NCBI GenBank assembly: GCA_903864395.1
Contig: CAIPFQ010000035.1
Span: forward strand, 1 to 6,805
DNA from: an uncultured Chlamydiae bacterium
GTDB lineage: Bacteria; Chlamydiota; Chlamydiia; Chlamydiales; SM23-39
DNA length: 6,805 nucleotides
Direction: 5' to 3'
Shown here piece after piece: positions 1-4,886 of this stretch. The translations under genes were made by a program, and so were the position numbers. How positions within the stretch are numbered: the stretch's first letter is position 1; every line of letters begins with the position of its first letter. Below the pieces are notes generated by a model that was not told where the DNA came from, searched no databases, and was given only the letters and a program-made list of their open reading frames with translations.

Positions 1-11
1 TTACTGATTAA

Positions 12-168
12 GACCCACACGACGCCGCCCTGGTTTCAAAATTGTATTGAAACCGCAGCGCCCACGGGCGGGTCTCACAGACAAACACAGTAACCGAGCC
101 CAGGCCTTTCGTTTGAAGTGATTTCTGCCGAGATTGAAGCGATTGCTGAGGACAGAGGCGATGAGTAG
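12..168 (+). pseudogene. Possible decayed 3' end of a DsbA-like thiol oxidoreductase gene
   Basis: No intact gene is visible before dsbB, but pieces in two frames look like the C-terminus of a DsbA/thioredoxin-fold protein. One frame (12-101) reads DPHDAALVSKLY, a stop at 48-50, then NRSAH and GRVSQTNTVT, which resembles the family's segment leading into the cis-proline loop (GV-x-x-TPT). The other frame (100-168) reads PGLSFEVISAEIEAIAED and stops at 166-168, eight bases into the dsbB start, as expected of an upstream operon partner with coupled translation. Stops at 9-11, 48-50 and 91-93 and the frame change mean it cannot encode one intact protein. dsbA and dsbB homologues are neighbours in Chlamydia (CT177/CT176, from memory), which favours this reading. 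The similarity was judged by eye, and the fragment could be unrelated spacer. The rest of the gene would lie outside the window. Confidence 0.3.
148..152 (+). promoter_or_regulatory. Ribosome binding site that sets the dsbB start
   Basis: GAGGA lies 8 nt before the ATG at 161. This supports 161 as the start rather than the in-frame TTG at 134, which has no comparable site and would add nine residues ahead of the first membrane helix. Confidence 0.6.
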
Positions 169-547
169 GTACGCCCTGCTTTTCGCTTGGCTCATTGCTC
201 TTGTGGCTTGTAGCTTTAGTCTTTATTATGGCGAAATTTTGAAAATCGAACCTTGTCGTTTTTGTTGGTATCAGAGGATGGCTCTTTTTCCTCTCGCCAT
301 GATTTTGGGCATTGGACTTTATCGCGAAGATCGTTCTGCTTTTTTTTATTCTTTCCCTCTGGCCGTCATGGGGGCTCTTGTCGCTTTATATCAGTCGATC
401 GGGTTGCGCTATCCCTTTTTAGCTCTTTGTGTCGATGAGTGCGCAAGGCCTGTTTTTATTTTATTTGGCTGGCTCACTTTTCCCGATCTGAGCTTTCTTG
501 GTTTTGTCGCGCTCAGTGTTCTGCTTTTGTACAGCAGAAAGCGTTGA
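161..547 (+). CDS. dsbB: DsbB/BdbC-family disulfide bond formation protein
   Basis: Inner-membrane protein that re-oxidises a periplasmic DsbA-type thiol oxidase and passes the electrons to quinone. The 128-residue product has about four hydrophobic segments (roughly residues 5-22, 41-54, 61-80 and 98-123). The first cysteine pair is C32-x-x-C35 in PCRFCWYQR, the family signature at the periplasmic end of the first helix; the second pair is C90 and C94 (CVDEC) in the second periplasmic loop. Both redox pairs are therefore intact. The short second loop and small size resemble BdbC and chlamydial DsbB more than the 176-residue E. coli enzyme. Chlamydiae rely on heavily disulfide-cross-linked outer membrane proteins, which gives the enzyme an obvious role. 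The 3' end overlaps the convergent Tsr3-like gene by 35 bp. The upstream frame ends inside the start (ATGAGTAG), suggesting a former dsbA-dsbB operon. Confidence 0.9.
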   Translation: MSRYALLFAWLIALVACSFSLYYGEILKIEPCRFCWYQRMALFPLAMILGIGLYREDRSAFFYSFPLAVMGALVALYQSIGLRYPFLALCVDECARPVFILFGWLTFPDLSFLGFVALSVLLLYSRKR

Positions 548-974
548 GAGCGAAAAAGCGCTCTTTCCAATGATAAAATCGAAGCAATTCTTTATGGGGT
601 CTTCCTAAAAGCCGATGAGCGAGATAAAGCGCCTCGACAGAAGCGAGCCCTGTAAGGGGATCTGGACACTCTGTTTGTCTACGAGGATACGCCGTTTGGT
701 AGCCAGCGGGAAGGCTTCTTGTCTCTAGCGTTGGTGGCAAAGAGGCCTCCATGATTTTTGCCAAACGCCAGGTTCCATCGATCAGCAATAAATTTTTCCC
801 TGCGTCTTTCTCGCTCAAAGGGGGCTCGCCTACCTTAAGAATAAGAAATCCTTCTATGTTAGGAAGAGTGTCCGTTGGATATGTATAGAATTGAAGTCCT
901 GGATCAGCTTCTAGCCCCCTAAGGGAGCATTTTTTTAAATTTTCTCGTCTATGGCGCAAAATGAGGGTCGTCAT
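513..974 (-). CDS. Tsr3/DTW-like RNA aminocarboxypropyl (acp) transferase homologue
   Basis: Probable RNA-modifying enzyme of the Tsr3/DUF367-DTW superfamily, SPOUT-like proteins that move the 3-amino-3-carboxypropyl group of S-adenosylmethionine onto uridine-type bases. The 153-residue product has an N-terminal RENLKKCSLRGLE, similar to the DPKKC-x-x-x-KL segment of Tsr3; DGTW at 66-69, the DxTW motif that names the DTW family; a proline- and arginine-rich stretch near 89-108; and ASVEALYLA at 111-119, matching the conserved STxEA region. The C-terminal FYHWKERFFALN resembles the F-x-W-x-x-x-F-x-x-x-N end of Tsr3. The zinc-finger cysteines of E. coli TapT are absent, so it looks closer to the archaeal/eukaryotic Tsr3 type. 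The ATG overlaps the uvrD stop as ATGA (971-974), implying coupled translation at the end of the rpmH operon. Family is fairly sure; the RNA substrate (rRNA or tRNA) is unknown. Confidence 0.75.
   Translation of the reverse strand: MTTLILRHRRENLKKCSLRGLEADPGLQFYTYPTDTLPNIEGFLILKVGEPPLSEKDAGKNLLLIDGTWRLAKIMEASLPPTLETRSLPAGYQTAYPRRQTECPDPLTGLASVEALYLAHRLLGRPHKELLRFYHWKERFFALNAFCCTKAEH
547..564 (+). terminator. Weak hairpin, possible dsbB terminator
   Basis: AGAGCG and CGCTCT form a perfect 6-bp stem around a 6-nt loop (AAAAAG), starting at the last base of the dsbB stop codon. Only a very short T run (TTT) follows, so intrinsic termination would be weak. The element lies inside the coding end of the oppositely oriented Tsr3-like gene, so the symmetry could be a coding coincidence. 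Confidence 0.3.
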
Positions 975-2929
975 GTGCCGTCCGTAGGGTGAAGAAGGTG
1001 AGGGGGGATCTCAAAAAGAAAGCGCGAGGGCGCCGATGGTTGTGTCTTTCCCATGCGCATGCGCGATTGCGCCATGCTGAGCGTTAAAAATTGCCTGGCG
1101 CGCGTTAGTCCCACATAGAAGAGGCGCCTCTCTTCTTCAATCCCCGTGCCAGCGAGGCTTTTTTCATGGGGCAAAATGTGATCTTCGAGGCCAACGATGA
1201 AAACCGCGGGAAATTCAAGCCCTTTAGCGCTATGGAGCGTCATGAGCTGCACTCGATCTTCATGAGCCTTTTTTGTTTTGTGGGAAAATGTTTGTTTGCC
1301 GAGCGCTGTATCTGCGATAAAATCTTGCAAAAGACCCTCTGGATTGTCTGCTTCATATTGCGCAAGCGCATTGACGCATTCTTGTACGTTATCCCATTTA
1401 AAGGCGCGCATCGTATCGCTTTTTACATCTTCTAAAATCGCTCTCTTGTATTGAATCGCCTCTAAAAGCCAGAGAAGAGCCGCATCGAGCGGTTTTTGTG
1501 CAAAACGGGCTCTCGCCGAGGCAAGAGTGTCGAGAAACGAGCGCACGCCAGCGACGCCGCGCGGATGAGAGCTCCAAGATTTTTTTCCCGAAGCGATCTC
1601 TTCCAATACTTTCCATAGCGGCGTTTGCGTTGTACGCCCCGTTTGCGTCAGAGCATCGAGAAAGTCATCGGAGATCCCACGCCGCGGCACATTGAGAATC
1701 CGCAGCCACGCCTCTTCGTCGGAAGGATTCGCAATCGCGCGAAGGTAGGCAAAAATATCTTTGATCTCGCTGCGCTCAGCAAATTCAAGTCCGCCAAACA
1801 CCTCGTAAGGAATGCCTTTGACCCACACCCCCTCTTTTTGCCAAGGAGCTTCCATGAGAGCCATTTCTAAAGCGCGTGAAAGGGCGTTGGATCGATAGAG
1901 AATGGCGATCTGTTTCCACGAAAGATGGTGCTCTTCGCGTTGGCGACATAATTTTTTGATCACAGAGCGCGCCTCTTCGATCTCTGTCGGGGCATGAAAC
2001 ACTTCGATAGGGGCCCCTGCGGCTGTTTGAGTCCACAATTTTTTATTATGTCTCGTTTTATTATGAGCGATGAGCCCGTTCGCAGCGTCTAAAATAGATG
2101 GCGTTGAGCGGTAATTTTGTTCGAGCTTGATGATCTGGTCCGCTTTGAAATGAAGGATATGGCTGACCTCGGCGCCTCGCCAACCGTAAATGGACTGATC
2201 ATCGTCTCCCACAACACATAGATTATTATATTTTCCAACGAGCAGCTCCGCTAAGCGAAACTGAGAGGGGTTTGTGTCTTGGTACTCATCGATCATAAGA
2301 TAGCGGCATTTTTCTTGGTAGCGCTCTAATACGTTGGGATGTTCTTCAAAAAGACGGATCGTGAGGTGGATGAGGTGATCGAAACTGACGGCGTTATGGG
2401 CGCGAAGCGTCGATTGTAAGCGAAGAAAAAGATCTTGTGAAAACTGATCGTGCCAGGGATGAGCGTCCCCTGGCTTGCTATGATGAAAAGCCTCAGTGAG
2501 GGTGGATCGCGTCTTTGCAAGGGAGGGGAGAGGCCCTCTGTGACCGAGCATATCGCGGACAATATGTCCGATGAGCCGCTCCATATCCCCTTCATCGTAG
2601 AGGCTGAAGTGCCGTGTGAATCCGAGGGATGCAATGTCTTCTCGCAAAACGCGCATACAAAAACTATGAAAGGTCGAAAGAATCACTTTTTTCGTTTGAA
2701 AAGGGCCGATCAAAGCTTCCACCCTCTCTCGCATTTCATGGGCGGCTTTATTGGTAAACGTCAAGCCGACAATGACCTCGGGAGATACGTTTTTTTCGAG
2801 GATGAGAGAGGCGATCCTTTGCACGATGACTCGCGTTTTTCCGCTGCCTGCCCCAGCGAGGACAAGAAGCCTCCCCTCTGTTGTTTGCACCGCCGTTTCT
2901 TGCGCCTTATTTAACTGGATAAAGGCCAT
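971..2929 (-). CDS. uvrD: UvrD/Rep/PcrA-type superfamily 1A DNA helicase
   Basis: ATP-dependent 3'-5' DNA helicase acting in nucleotide excision and mismatch repair and on stalled forks. All SF1A motifs are visible in the 652-residue product: Q-motif region LNKAQ (6-10), Walker A GAGSGKT (26-32), motif Ia TFTNKAAHEM (57-66), motif II IDEYQDTN (213-220), motif III GDDDQSIYGWRG (241-252), motif IV LEQNYRS (269-275), motif V TLHSAKGLEF (564-573) and motif VI RRLFYVGLTRAR (601-612). It is shorter than E. coli UvrD (720 aa), lacking most of the C-terminal extension, but close to the roughly 630 aa I recall for the chlamydial protein. The ATG lies 19 nt inside the end of rnpA with no clear ribosome site, so translation probably depends on rnpA; the stop overlaps the next gene as ATGA. 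It may act with UvrC and MutS encoded nearby. Rep-type assignment cannot be excluded. Confidence 0.95.
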   Translation of the reverse strand: MAFIQLNKAQETAVQTTEGRLLVLAGAGSGKTRVIVQRIASLILEKNVSPEVIVGLTFTNKAAHEMRERVEALIGPFQTKKVILSTFHSFCMRVLREDIASLGFTRHFSLYDEGDMERLIGHIVRDMLGHRGPLPSLAKTRSTLTEAFHHSKPGDAHPWHDQFSQDLFLRLQSTLRAHNAVSFDHLIHLTIRLFEEHPNVLERYQEKCRYLMIDEYQDTNPSQFRLAELLVGKYNNLCVVGDDDQSIYGWRGAEVSHILHFKADQIIKLEQNYRSTPSILDAANGLIAHNKTRHNKKLWTQTAAGAPIEVFHAPTEIEEARSVIKKLCRQREEHHLSWKQIAILYRSNALSRALEMALMEAPWQKEGVWVKGIPYEVFGGLEFAERSEIKDIFAYLRAIANPSDEEAWLRILNVPRRGISDDFLDALTQTGRTTQTPLWKVLEEIASGKKSWSSHPRGVAGVRSFLDTLASARARFAQKPLDAALLWLLEAIQYKRAILEDVKSDTMRAFKWDNVQECVNALAQYEADNPEGLLQDFIADTALGKQTFSHKTKKAHEDRVQLMTLHSAKGLEFPAVFIVGLEDHILPHEKSLAGTGIEEERRLFYVGLTRARQFLTLSMAQSRMRMGKTQPSAPSRFLFEIPPHLLHPTDGT

Positions 2930-3276
2930 GAGATGAGTCGATATAAATCTTCTTGAATTTTTGAAAGACTGGCCGTCTTAGCCCACCCACGAGGCACGAC
3001 GTTGAGCGCGTACCCTGGGGGAATTTTTGTTTTATCAAGGCGAAACGCTTCTCGAACCAATCTTTTAAACCGATTTCTTTGGGGGGCGCTTCCAAACCGA
3101 GTGGACGCAGAAATGCCGAGCTTTGTAGGCTCGTTTGGGTCTTGAAGCCGAGCGCGATCAACACACAAAAGCGTGCCGACCAAGCGAGTTCCTTCTCTAG
3201 AAACTCGCTTGAATTCATGCCTCTTTAGGAGGCGATCGCTCTTTGGAAAGGGATGGCGGTTTCGAACAGCTGTCAA
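2911..3276 (-). CDS. rnpA: Ribonuclease P protein component (C5 protein)
   Basis: Basic protein that binds RNase P RNA and helps it trim the 5' leader of precursor tRNAs. The product from the proposed TTG at 3276 has 121 residues, the usual size. It begins close to the typical FPKSDRLLKRHEF opening and contains the signature R-N-R-F-K-R-L-V-R-E-A-F-R (RNR motif), then a PRG stretch in the last third. There is no ATG in frame near the expected N-terminus; TTG lies 5 nt after the rpmH stop, with no clear Shine-Dalgarno sequence, so translation probably relies on re-initiation after rpmH. The same frame stays open upstream through all of rpmH to a TTG at 3432 (173 codons), but that TTG overlaps the rpmH ribosome site and adds residues unlike RnpA. 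The 3' end overlaps uvrD by 19 nt. Family certain, start less so. Confidence 0.93.
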   Translation of the reverse strand: MTAVRNRHPFPKSDRLLKRHEFKRVSREGTRLVGTLLCVDRARLQDPNEPTKLGISASTRFGSAPQRNRFKRLVREAFRLDKTKIPPGYALNVVPRGWAKTASLSKIQEDLYRLISWPLSS

Positions 3277-3281
3277 ATTTA

Positions 3282-3416
3282 TTATTTGGCTAAGGCGGCT
3301 CGACCGGCTCGACGACGGCGGTTGATAATTTTGCGTCCCGATGTTGTTTTCATACGGGCTCGAAAACCGAATTTGCGCTTGCGACGAAGCTTTGTGGGTT
3401 GGTATGTACGTTTCAT
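3282..3416 (-). CDS. rpmH: 50S ribosomal protein L34 (bL34)
   Basis: Small, very basic protein of the large ribosomal subunit. The 44-residue product starts [20 protein letters not shown] and contains [18 protein letters not shown], matching the family along its length; the usual fifth position S/N region is intact and it ends ALAK. It starts at ATG 3416, 10 nt after a GAGG ribosome site. It is the first gene of a leftward operon continuing into rnpA 5 nt later. rpmH-rnpA adjacency is nearly universal in bacteria, but the dnaA gene that usually sits upstream is replaced here by divergent rpmJ-rpsN, the arrangement recalled for Chlamydia. Confidence 0.97.
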   Translation of the reverse strand: MKRTYQPTKLRRKRKFGFRARMKTTSGRKIINRRRRAGRAALAK

Positions 3417-3426
3417 GAAAAAAAAA

Positions 3427-3430
3427 CCTC
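3427..3430 (-). promoter_or_regulatory. Ribosome binding site of rpmH
   Basis: GAGG on the minus strand, 10 nt before the rpmH ATG, separated from it by an uninterrupted T tract (TTTTTTTTC). The TTG of the longest rnpA-frame reading overlaps the first base of this site, which argues against that TTG being a used start. Confidence 0.55.
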
Positions 3431-3452
3431 AAATCTTAAAAGATATGGCTCC

Positions 3453-3481
3453 AGCATACGAAACCCTCGAAAAAAACTCAA
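3453..3481 (-). promoter_or_regulatory. Promoter of the rpmH-rnpA-uvrD-tsr3-like operon
   Basis: On the minus strand, -35 TTGAGT (3481-3476), 17-bp spacer, -10 TATGCT (3458-3453), close to the sigma70/sigma66 consensus. A run of nine A on the same strand lies upstream of the -35 (3488-3496), positioned like an UP element. Transcription would begin near 3446 and give a leader of about 30 nt. This is the only good promoter seen for the four leftward genes. Confidence 0.6.
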
Positions 3482-3515
3482 GGGCTCTTTTTTTTTATCC
3501 TTCCGCGAGAATTGC

Positions 3516-3545
3516 TTGAGTACAAATTCTAGGTTCGGGTAAGAT
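3516..3545 (+). promoter_or_regulatory. Promoter of rpmJ-rpsN
   Basis: TTGAGT at 3516-3521 and TAAGAT at 3540-3545 are separated by 18 bp. The -35 hexamer is identical to that of the divergent rpmH promoter, whose -35 lies only about 35 bp away. Transcription would start near 3552, leaving a leader of about 20 nt that contains GGAG (3560-3563) ahead of the rpmJ ATG. Confidence 0.5.
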
Positions 3546-3571
3546 GGTAATCTTTAGACGGAGAGAGAAAG

Positions 3572-3709
3572 ATGAAAGTCGGTGCTTCTATTAAGGCAGA
3601 TCCTGCGAAGGGCGATCAAATCGTCCGCCGTAAAGGGCGTCTGTATGTGATCAATAAAAAAGACCCAAATCGTAAGCAGCGCCAAAAAGGGCCTGCTAGA
3701 AGGAAATAA
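3572..3709 (+). CDS. rpmJ: 50S ribosomal protein L36, zinc-free type (bL36)
   Basis: Small basic protein of the large ribosomal subunit. The 45-residue product starts [14 protein letters not shown] and contains [21 protein letters not shown], near-identical to the chlamydial L36 I recall. It has no cysteine at all, so it belongs to the C-minus class that lacks the CxxC...CxxxxH zinc ribbon; residues such as N in VINKK occupy former cysteine positions. It starts at ATG 3572 behind GGAGAG and is followed 2 nt later by rpsN. Pairing of rpmJ with rpsN outside the large ribosomal protein clusters is a chlamydial feature and also recalls the mobile zinc-independent paralogue pairs of other bacteria. 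Confidence 0.96.
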   Translation: MKVGASIKADPAKGDQIVRRKGRLYVINKKDPNRKQRQKGPARRK

Positions 3710-3711
3710 CC

Positions 3712-4017
3712 ATGGCAAAAAAATCTTCTATTGCAAAGCAAAAGAAGCGAGAGAGACTCGTAAAGAATAAATGGGACAAGCGCCAGGCGCTGAAAGCTGT
3801 CATTCTCGATATGACAAAACCGATTGAAGAGCGCCTGGTCGCTGTAGATACGCTCAATAAGATGCCAAAAAACTCTTCCCCAGTTCGTCTGCGCAATCGA
3901 TGCCAGTGTACAGGTCGTGCAAGAGGATTTTTGAGAAAATTCAAACTTTCTCGTATTTGCTTTCGCGAAATGGCAAATCAAGGCGCGATCCCAGGGATCG
4001 TCAAGGCGAGCTGGTAA
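3712..4017 (+). CDS. rpsN: 30S ribosomal protein S14, long form (uS14)
   Basis: Protein of the small-subunit head, contacting 16S rRNA near the A site. The 101-residue product is the long, zinc-independent form: it starts [17 protein letters not shown] and has the conserved [13 protein letters not shown], then [15 protein letters not shown], and the invariant ending PGIVKASW. An AAGGA ribosome site (3700-3704) within the last codons of rpmJ precedes the ATG by 7 nt, so the two genes form one transcription unit. The two cysteines in RNRCQC (roughly residues 64 and 66) do not make the CxxC-x(12)-CxxC ribbon of the short zinc form. The 3' end overlaps the convergent GYF-domain gene by 17 bp, leaving little room for a terminator. 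Confidence 0.97.
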   Translation: MAKKSSIAKQKKRERLVKNKWDKRQALKAVILDMTKPIEERLVAVDTLNKMPKNSSPVRLRNRCQCTGRARGFLRKFKLSRICFREMANQGAIPGIVKASW

Positions 4018-4372
4018 GTTCTCCGAGCCTTTTCCACTCGGGCAAATCTTCATGCCAGACGAGGGTGGCTTCAGAAATTTCTCCTTGATGCCAGGTCGCG
4101 TTTAAAGCGACCAGGCTCATGGGTCCTACCCTTTCATTTGCCGAATTTACATAGTACCAAAATTTATCTAAAGGGCCTTGAATGCCTCGTGGTTCTGCTG
4201 TCTTTTTGACAACCCCTTTTTTCTTTGGAGCGAAGAAAATGGCAAAGGCCCCAAGGATTCCAAAAAAGAAGCCTAAAGAAAACCATACATAGGGATTTCT
4301 TCCGCGGCGCGTCGCGAAGTAGGCCCCAAGGCCCCCTGTGAGAATGGCTGCAAGAAAAGTAATCATATTCAT
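4001..4372 (-). CDS. Small membrane protein with C-terminal GYF_2 (DUF4339) domain
   Basis: Function unknown. From ATG 4372 the product has 123 residues. Two hydrophobic stretches lie near the N-terminus (roughly residues 4-18 and 28-48), separated by the basic loop [10 protein letters not shown]; such a hairpin should anchor it in the inner membrane. After a lysine-rich linker (about 50-66) comes a domain from about residue 71 to 118 with [28 protein letters not shown] and [10 protein letters not shown], the W-Y-x...GP...G.I...T.VW...W..L pattern of GYF_2/DUF4339, a likely peptide-binding module. Position matches chlamydial CT788 after rpsN, so it is probably its orthologue. A GTG at 4384 would add four residues; ATG 4372 is preferred, with AGTGG about 8 nt upstream and a possible -10 (TATAGT, 4388-4383) too close for the GTG. 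Convergent overlap with rpsN is 17 bp. Confidence 0.8.
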   Translation of the reverse strand: MNMITFLAAILTGGLGAYFATRRGRNPYVWFSLGFFFGILGAFAIFFAPKKKGVVKKTAEPRGIQGPLDKFWYYVNSANERVGPMSLVALNATWHQGEISEATLVWHEDLPEWKRLGELTSSP

Positions 4373-4404
4373 ATACAAAGCCACTATAGCGAAAACAGGA
4401 AATC

Positions 4405-4413
4405 TGGTATACT
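4405..4413 (+). promoter_or_regulatory. Extended -10 promoter of the Asp23-like gene
   Basis: TGGTATACT fits the extended -10 form TGnTATAAT, which can work without a good -35; none is seen at 17-18 bp (TATAGC region). Transcription would start near 4420. A strong GAGGAGA ribosome site (4426-4432) follows before the ATG at 4437. The spacer to the divergent GYF-domain gene is only about 64 bp and probably serves both. Confidence 0.5.
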
Positions 4414-4436
4414 ACTCTTAGCTACGAGGAGATACC

Positions 4437-4886
4437 ATGTACGACCCGTTAAAAAATATGGACGCCAGAGAAGTTGAGCTGCCTGAGACTGCATTCATTC
4501 GAGATATAGAGACGCGCGTATTCCAAGGAATTATCGTTCAGACTCTTACGAAAATAGAGGGGATAGGACTTTTGGAGGGAAATCTCTTTGACAGCCTTCT
4601 TGGAAGGGAAGTAGAGAGTACAAAAGGGGTGCATGTCGCTCAAAATGGAAAAAACCATTCTGTGGATATTCGCGTGGAGATTCACATTGCCTATGGGGTC
4701 TCTATCCCTGAAAAATCGGAAGAGATTCAAATGCTTCTCGCTCAAGAGGTGAGTCGCTGGACAGGGCTTCATGTCGCTTCGGTTCATGTGATTTTTAAAG
4801 ATCTTTTGCATGAGATGAAAGGAAAAAAAGACCCTTCCGAGCCACCAGCCCCCTCTAGCAAAAGGGATTTTGAAGAGGCTTTTTAA
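4437..4886 (+). CDS. Asp23/Gls24 family protein
   Basis: Member of the Asp23/Gls24 (DUF322) family; members are known as alkaline-shock and envelope-stress proteins in Gram-positive bacteria, while the role in Chlamydiae is not established. The 149-residue product shows the family plan: an N-terminal VELPETAF leading into a helix (about 23-40), the EGI-G-L sequence (41-45), a strand-rich centre with HSVDIRVEIHIAYGVSIPE (74-92), an amphipathic helix (93-108) and the closing TGLHVASVHVIFKDL (109-123), equivalent to the family's V-x-x-V-N-V-x-V end. A charged, proline-rich tail follows. There is no signal peptide or membrane segment, so it is expected in the cytoplasm. It starts at ATG 4437 behind GAGGAGA. 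Its 3' end overlaps uvrC by 32 bp, tail-to-tail. Confidence 0.82.
   Translation: MYDPLKNMDAREVELPETAFIRDIETRVFQGIIVQTLTKIEGIGLLEGNLFDSLLGREVESTKGVHVAQNGKNHSVDIRVEIHIAYGVSIPEKSEEIQMLLAQEVSRWTGLHVASVHVIFKDLLHEMKGKKDPSEPPAPSSKRDFEEAF

Noticed and set aside
1..195. Leftward 64-codon open frame covering the dsbB start
   Set aside because: Its start lies inside dsbB, it is unusually rich in Arg without a recognisable motif, and it has no ribosome site; it appears to be an antisense shadow.
2450..2914. Rightward 154-codon frame opposite uvrD
   Set aside because: It is antisense to the conserved helicase motifs I-Ia and has no recognisable domain of its own.
3491..3500. TTATCC near the rpmH promoter as a possible DnaA box or replication origin, given that rpmH often neighbours oriC
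   Set aside because: Only TTATCC of TTATCCACA matches, it is a single copy, and no dnaA or AT-rich unwinding repeats are present.
3986..4000. Perfect palindrome CGATCCC-A-GGGATCG near the end of rpsN, as a terminator or operator
   Set aside because: It lies in the conserved codons for AIPGIV, has no T tract after it, and is explained by coding constraint.
4022..4041. CCGAG...CTCGG stem after rpsN as an intrinsic terminator
   Set aside because: Only 5 bp with a 10-nt loop and no T run after it; it lies in the coding end of the GYF-domain gene.
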